In this document: one piece after another, positions 60,631 to 64,000 of the stretch
Layout: every line of letters begins with the position of its first letter
Numbering within the stretch: position 1 is the stretch's first letter
DNA from: Hyalangium gracile
GTDB taxonomy: Bacteria > Myxococcota > Myxococcia > Myxococcales > Myxococcaceae
DNA: 64,000 bases
Direction: 5' to 3'
Assembly (NCBI RefSeq): GCF_020103725.1
Contig: NZ_JAHXBG010000002.1
Coordinates: forward strand, 558,001 to 622,000
The notes under the pieces: generated by a model
The model's input: the letters and a program-made list of their open reading frames with translations, nothing else
Databases searched by the model: none
What the model was told of the DNA's origin: nothing
Position numbers and translations under genes: made by a program

Positions 60631-61599
60631 CTACAGGAGCTTCGAGGCTTCCAGGGCGTGGTAGGTGATGATGAGGTCCGCCCCGGCGCGCTTGATGGAG
60701 GTGAGGATCTCCATCATCACGCGATCTCCATCGACCCAATTGTTTTGAGCTGCAGCCTTCACCATCGCGTACTCGCCGGACACGTTGTAGGCGACCAGGG
60801 GCAGCTCGAAGCGCTCCTTCACCCGGTGGATGATGTCCAGGTACGAGAGGGCGGGCTTGACCATGATCATGTCGGCGCCCTCGTCCACGTCCAGGCCCAC
60901 TTCCTTGAGGGCCTCGCGGGCGTTGCCCGGATCCATCTGGTAGCCGCGGCGGTCGCCGAACTGGGGCGCGCTCTGGGCGGCCTCGCGGAACGGGCCGTAG
61001 AAGCCGGAGGCGTACTTGGCGGCGTAGGAGAGGATGGGCGTGTCCACCAGGCGAGACTCGTCCAGCGCCTTGCGGATGGCGGTGACGCGGCCGTCCATCA
61101 TGTCCGAGGGGGCGATGATGTCCGCGCCGGCCTGGGCGCAGGTGACGGCCATCTGCGCCAGCAGCGGCAGCGTGGCGTCATTGACGACGTGCCCGCCCTC
61201 GAGCACGCCGCAGTGGCCGTGGTCGGTGTACTCGCACAGGCACACGTCCGCGATGATCTGCAGCTCGGGGACGGCGTCCTTGATGGCGCGGATGGCGCGC
61301 TGGACGATGCCGTCACGCGCGTAGCCCTGCGTGCCGCGGGCGTCCTTGGTGTCCGGGATGCCGAAGAGGATGACGGAGGGCACCCCGAGCGAGTGGGCCT
61401 GCTTCGCCTCGGCCACCGCGTGCTCGATGGAGAGGTTGAAGATGCCCGGCATGGAGCCGATGGGACGGCGCACGTCCCGGCCTTCCACGACGAAGAGCGG
61501 ATAGATGAAGTCCGAAGGAGCGAGCGTCGTCTCCCGGACCATGTCCCGGAGGACGGCGGAGCGGCGCAGGCGACGGGGGCGGTGGGTGGGGAAGGCCAT
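60631..61599 (-). CDS. hemB: Delta-aminolevulinic acid dehydratase (porphobilinogen synthase)
   Basis: The 322-aa enzyme condenses two 5-aminolevulinate molecules to porphobilinogen in tetrapyrrole synthesis, in the cytoplasm. Visible family features are [18 protein letters not shown] at the N-terminus, the zinc cysteine cluster [14 protein letters not shown] (about 117-130), PSDMMDGRV, the first active-site Lys in [15 protein letters not shown], and the Schiff-base Lys in [10 protein letters not shown] (about 247). The three cysteines indicate a Zn-dependent type. Length is normal. The open frame extends upstream to 61809, but ATG 61599 matches the family N-terminus. Confidence 0.96.
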   Translation of the reverse strand: MAFPTHRPRRLRRSAVLRDMVRETTLAPSDFIYPLFVVEGRDVRRPIGSMPGIFNLSIEHAVAEAKQAHSLGVPSVILFGIPDTKDARGTQGYARDGIVQRAIRAIKDAVPELQIIADVCLCEYTDHGHCGVLEGGHVVNDATLPLLAQMAVTCAQAGADIIAPSDMMDGRVTAIRKALDESRLVDTPILSYAAKYASGFYGPFREAAQSAPQFGDRRGYQMDPGNAREALKEVGLDVDEGADMIMVKPALSYLDIIHRVKERFELPLVAYNVSGEYAMVKAAAQNNWVDGDRVMMEILTSIKRAGADLIITYHALEASKLL

Positions 61600-61723
61600 G
61601 GCGACGGTATAAACCGCCGGTGGCCTCGCCTTCAGCCCCCAAGTGAAGCGGCGCCCTCCTCCCGGCCGGGCGGCCAGGCAGCCGCCACCCTCCCTGCCCT
61701 GCGCTCGAGCGACGGGGCCCGGC

Positions 61724-61915
61724 TCAGTGCCAGGTGTGCCGCTGGGCGTCACGGGCAGCAAGCTCGGCGCGCCGCTCGGCCAGCTCCGCCTCGTGAACCG
61801 CTCGCGCATAGCGACCGTGCGCCGCGGGGGTACCCGCCTTCAGCCCCTCCTCCGCCGCCGCCAGCTCCCGACGGGCCTGCACCAGCTCCTTCTTCACGAT
61901 CTCGGTCCACGACAT
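61724..61915 (-). CDS. Small helical (coiled-coil) protein
   Basis: The 63-aa product ([20 protein letters not shown] onward) is rich in Ala, Glu and Arg and is predicted to form one or two amphipathic helices of coiled-coil type. A strong Shine-Dalgarno sequence, GAGGAGGAAC, lies about 9 bp upstream of the ATG, which supports real translation. It precedes hemB on the same strand by 124 bp. I recognise no family; a small structural or adaptor protein is plausible. Confidence 0.6.
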   Translation of the reverse strand: MSWTEIVKKELVQARRELAAAEEGLKAGTPAAHGRYARAVHEAELAERRAELAARDAQRHTWH

Positions 61916-62145
61916 GGCGTTCGTTCCTCCTCAGCCCTGGTCCATGCACACGGCGGACCAGCAGCCCGCATGGGTGAAAGGCGCGAAAAGTGGAGCTTCC
62001 GCACAGCAAGTGAACCCTCGTCCTGCGAACGTCGCTTCCCATAGGCGCGACGGGAGCAACGCGAGCAGGCCCACGACGCGCCTGCTCACCCGCCTGGGCT
62101 GCCGGACGGCAATCAGAGTCCGGCGGCATCGTCTAGAGTGGCACT

Positions 62146-63057
62146 GTGTCAGCGATTGAAGTCAGCGGGCTCCGCAAGACGTACCGGCGCGCCTTCCGGC
62201 GCACGGGGAATGACGCACTGCGGGGCGTGGACCTCACCGTGCCCGAGGGGAGTGCCTTCGGACTGATAGGCCCCAACGGCGCGGGGAAGACGACGTTCAT
62301 CAAGGCCATCCTCGGCATCGTCCAGCCGACAGGGGGGACGGTGAAGGTGCTGGGGGGCTCGCCCGAGGATCCCCGCATCCGCGCGCGCATCGGCTACCTG
62401 CCCGAGCGCCTGCACCTGCCGAACTCGTGGACGGCCGTGGCGTTTCTCCACACCGTGGCGAAGCTCAAGGGCCAGCGCCCGGATGCAGCCTCGAACCTGC
62501 GCCTGCTGGAGCGCGTGGGGATCGCCCACGCGGCGAACCGGAAGATTGGTGGGTACTCCAAGGGCATGCGCCAGCGGCTGGGGCTCGCGGCGGCGCTGCT
62601 CGGCGGCCCCTCCCTGCTCGTGCTGGACGAGCCCACCGACGGCATCGATCCGCTGGGTCGCGTGGAGGTGCGCACCATCCTCCAGGAGGAGGTCCGGCGC
62701 GGCACCACGCTGTTCCTGAACTCGCACCTGCTGGCGGAGACGGAGCGGCTGTGCGATCGCGTGGCCATCCTCGCCAACGGGCTGGTGCTGCGCGAGGGAC
62801 GGCTGGAGGAGCTGGCGCGCGGCGGGGCGCGGTGGGCGGTGCGCTTCGCTCCCGGCGCGGATGCGGGCGCGCTGGCGGCGGCGGGCTTCCAGGCGGGAAG
62901 CACGGAGGGGCTCTTCCACGTGGAGGCGGCGGAGCCGGCGGCGCTGAACGCGGCGCTGGACAAGGCGCGCGCGGCGGGGGCGCTGCTGGTGGAGCTCAAG
63001 CGGGACGGCCAGGACCTGGAGGCCGTGCTGGCCTCCACGATGGGAGCGGCGGCATGA
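62146..63057 (+). CDS. ABC transporter ATP-binding protein
   Basis: The 303-aa ATPase of an ABC-2/gliding-type exporter has Walker A GPNGAGKTT (about 43-51), signature region GGYSKGMRQRLGLAAAL, Walker B LLVLDEPTDGIDP and H-loop NSHLL. The region after about 225 is a C-terminal accessory domain common in exporters. GTG start. Its stop overlaps the permease ATG (ATGA). The three genes at this edge form one transport operon. The substrate is unknown. Confidence 0.93.
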   Translation: MSAIEVSGLRKTYRRAFRRTGNDALRGVDLTVPEGSAFGLIGPNGAGKTTFIKAILGIVQPTGGTVKVLGGSPEDPRIRARIGYLPERLHLPNSWTAVAFLHTVAKLKGQRPDAASNLRLLERVGIAHAANRKIGGYSKGMRQRLGLAAALLGGPSLLVLDEPTDGIDPLGRVEVRTILQEEVRRGTTLFLNSHLLAETERLCDRVAILANGLVLREGRLEELARGGARWAVRFAPGADAGALAAAGFQAGSTEGLFHVEAAEPAALNAALDKARAAGALLVELKRDGQDLEAVLASTMGAAA

Positions 63058-63890
63058 GGCCCGTGTTCGGAATCGCCGGCTACGTGCTGCGCGAGGCGGC
63101 GTCGCGCAAGTTCATCATGGCCTTCCTGATCGGCATCACGCTGATCCTGATCGTGCTGTCGATGAGCCTGAAGCTCGAGGTGCTGGACGGAGCGCTGGCC
63201 GCCACGCGGCTGTTCGGCAAGTCGGTGCACACGTCCATCCGAGCGGTGGACGTGGCGCTCCGGCCGCTGTTCCAGGCGTGCTCGTACGTCGTCTTCTATG
63301 GAGGCATCCTCTTCGGCATCGTGGCGTGCTCGGACTTCGCGCCGAGCCTGATGTCGCCGGGGCGCATCGAGCACCTGCTCGCCCTGCCCCTCCAGCGCTG
63401 GCACATCCTGGCGGGCACGTTCCTGGGGGTGATGACGCTGACGCTGTGCGGGGCGCTCTACGGCGCGGGCGGGCTGCTGATCATCTTCGGGGTGAAGACG
63501 GGGTACTGGACGGCGGACCCGCTGATCTCGGCGGCGCTGGCGTGTGGGAGCTTCGCGGCGGTGTACGCGGTGATGCTCACCACGGCCACGCTGGTGCGCA
63601 GCGCGGCGCTGTGCGCGGCGGCGGGCTTCATCACCTTCGTGACCGGCATCATCGCGGGCTACCGCACCTCCATCGCCGGGGTCTTCGAGGAGGGCCCGAG
63701 CCGGCAGATCTTCAAGGGGGTGACGCTGCTGCTGCCCCGGCTGTCATCGCTGGCGGATGCGGCCGCGGATCTGGCGACCTCGCAGCCGCTGACGGTGAGC
63801 TCGCTGCAGACGCTGGTGGGCGGCGTGGTGGTGTTCGGCCTGGGAGTGCTCGCGGTGGGCTTCTGGCTCTTCGACGGAAAGGACTACTGA
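63054..63890 (+). CDS. ABC transporter permease (ABC-2 type)
   Basis: The 278-aa membrane protein has about six hydrophobic segments: FIMAFLIGITLILIVLSMSL, ACSYVVFYGGILFGIVACS, a third at LAGTFLGVMTLTLCGALYG, then AALACGSFAAVYAVMLTTAT, AALCAAAGFITFVTGIIAGY and a last near VVVFGLGVLAVGFWLF. The cytosolic segment FAPSLMSPGRIEHLLALPL is characteristic of ABC-2 permeases. It is coupled by ATGA to the ATPase gene and overlaps the next ORF by one base (TGATG). Confidence 0.9.
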   Translation: MRPVFGIAGYVLREAASRKFIMAFLIGITLILIVLSMSLKLEVLDGALAATRLFGKSVHTSIRAVDVALRPLFQACSYVVFYGGILFGIVACSDFAPSLMSPGRIEHLLALPLQRWHILAGTFLGVMTLTLCGALYGAGGLLIIFGVKTGYWTADPLISAALACGSFAAVYAVMLTTATLVRSAALCAAAGFITFVTGIIAGYRTSIAGVFEEGPSRQIFKGVTLLLPRLSSLADAAADLATSQPLTVSSLQTLVGGVVVFGLGVLAVGFWLFDGKDY

Positions 63891-64000
63891 TGAACCGGCG
63901 GCGTGGCACATGGCTGGCCTTGGCGGTGGTGCTGCTGGCGGCGGGCGCCTGGCTGATGTTCACCGGAGAGGGCGAGGAGCCGGAGCCCGAGCCGCCCAGG
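63890..64000 (+). CDS. Partial membrane-anchored protein, third gene of ABC operon
   Basis: Only 37 codons are in the window. The product starts MNRRRGTWLALAVVLLAAGA, a single N-terminal signal-anchor helix, then an acidic Glu/Pro stretch. The ATG shares one base with the permease stop codon, so it is coupled to the transporter. It is probably an accessory exporter component such as an ABC-associated auxiliary protein; the rest lies beyond the right edge. Confidence 0.7.
   Translation, partial: MNRRRGTWLALAVVLLAAGAWLMFTGEGEEPEPEPPR

Noticed and set aside
1-64000. tRNA, rRNA, CRISPR or insertion-sequence features
   Set aside because: None could be recognised by reading; no transposase motifs, repeat-spacer arrays or tRNA-like cloverleaf ends were found.

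Overview
The window is GC-rich, almost fully coding DNA from a myxobacterium, most likely of the suborder Cystobacterineae (Archangium/Cystobacter/Hyalangium/Stigmatella-like; this is inferred from gene style, not from a marker gene). The evidence is a MYXO-CTERM-type sorting tail on a secreted dehydrogenase, five proteins with Ser/Thr kinase domains (two of them 1760-1801 aa kinase/ATPase/histidine-kinase hybrids), many lipoprotein signals, a hybrid NRPS-PKS and frequent GTG starts. I see no rRNA, tRNA, CRISPR array, insertion sequence or phage gene.

Layout. 1-9.3 kb: a partial lipoprotein, a secreted PQQ-type sugar dehydrogenase with adhesin-like repeats, a beta-carbonic anhydrase divergent from a DUF202 membrane protein, a small cysteine-rich lipoprotein, a hybrid histidine kinase, and an SRPBCC/FAD-monooxygenase pair. 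9.3-29.2 kb (minus strand): a 20-kb four-gene operon that is the centrepiece. It encodes a giant kinase/ATPase/GAF/histidine-kinase regulator, then with an ATGA overlap a 2700-aa NRPS-PKS (A-MT-PCP-KS-AT-MT-PCP-TE), then 5 bp later a patatin lipase, then 18 bp later an 1815-aa protein with NTE-like patatin and WD40 propeller regions. 29.4-35.9 kb (plus): an unusual isoprenoid-synthase/cyclase-like fusion, a secreted VWA protein, a PPK2 polyphosphate kinase, a pseudokinase (HRD changed to HRG) and an SDR. 35.9-40.1 kb (minus): a Ser/Thr kinase-TPR protein, a CapA-like protein and an M15 peptidase in one tight operon. 40.3-47.7 kb (plus): a paralogue of the giant kinase, a 645-bp gap holding serpin-like debris, and a HAMP histidine kinase. 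47.8-55.9 kb (minus): a compact operon of two acetoacetate-decarboxylase-like proteins and two paralogous FAD oxidoreductases, preceded by a kinase-REC-cyclase protein whose cyclase has lost a metal ligand. 56-64 kb: an NAPE-PLD-like lipoprotein hydrolase, a duplicated ATP-grasp ligase, RDD, DUF4177-like, HemB and a small coiled-coil protein on the minus strand, then an ABC exporter operon running off the right edge.

How the genes work together. In the megasynthase operon the kinase is translationally coupled to the synthase, so a sensor appears to be made in fixed proportion to an assembly line whose product (inferred: an N-methyl aminoacyl, alpha-methylated beta-keto acid or the tetramic acid formed from it) may be handled by the two lipid hydrolases. 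The 53.8-47.8 kb operon looks like a separate, unassigned small-molecule pathway. The other kinases and degenerate signalling domains fit the dense Ser/Thr kinase networks of myxobacteria.
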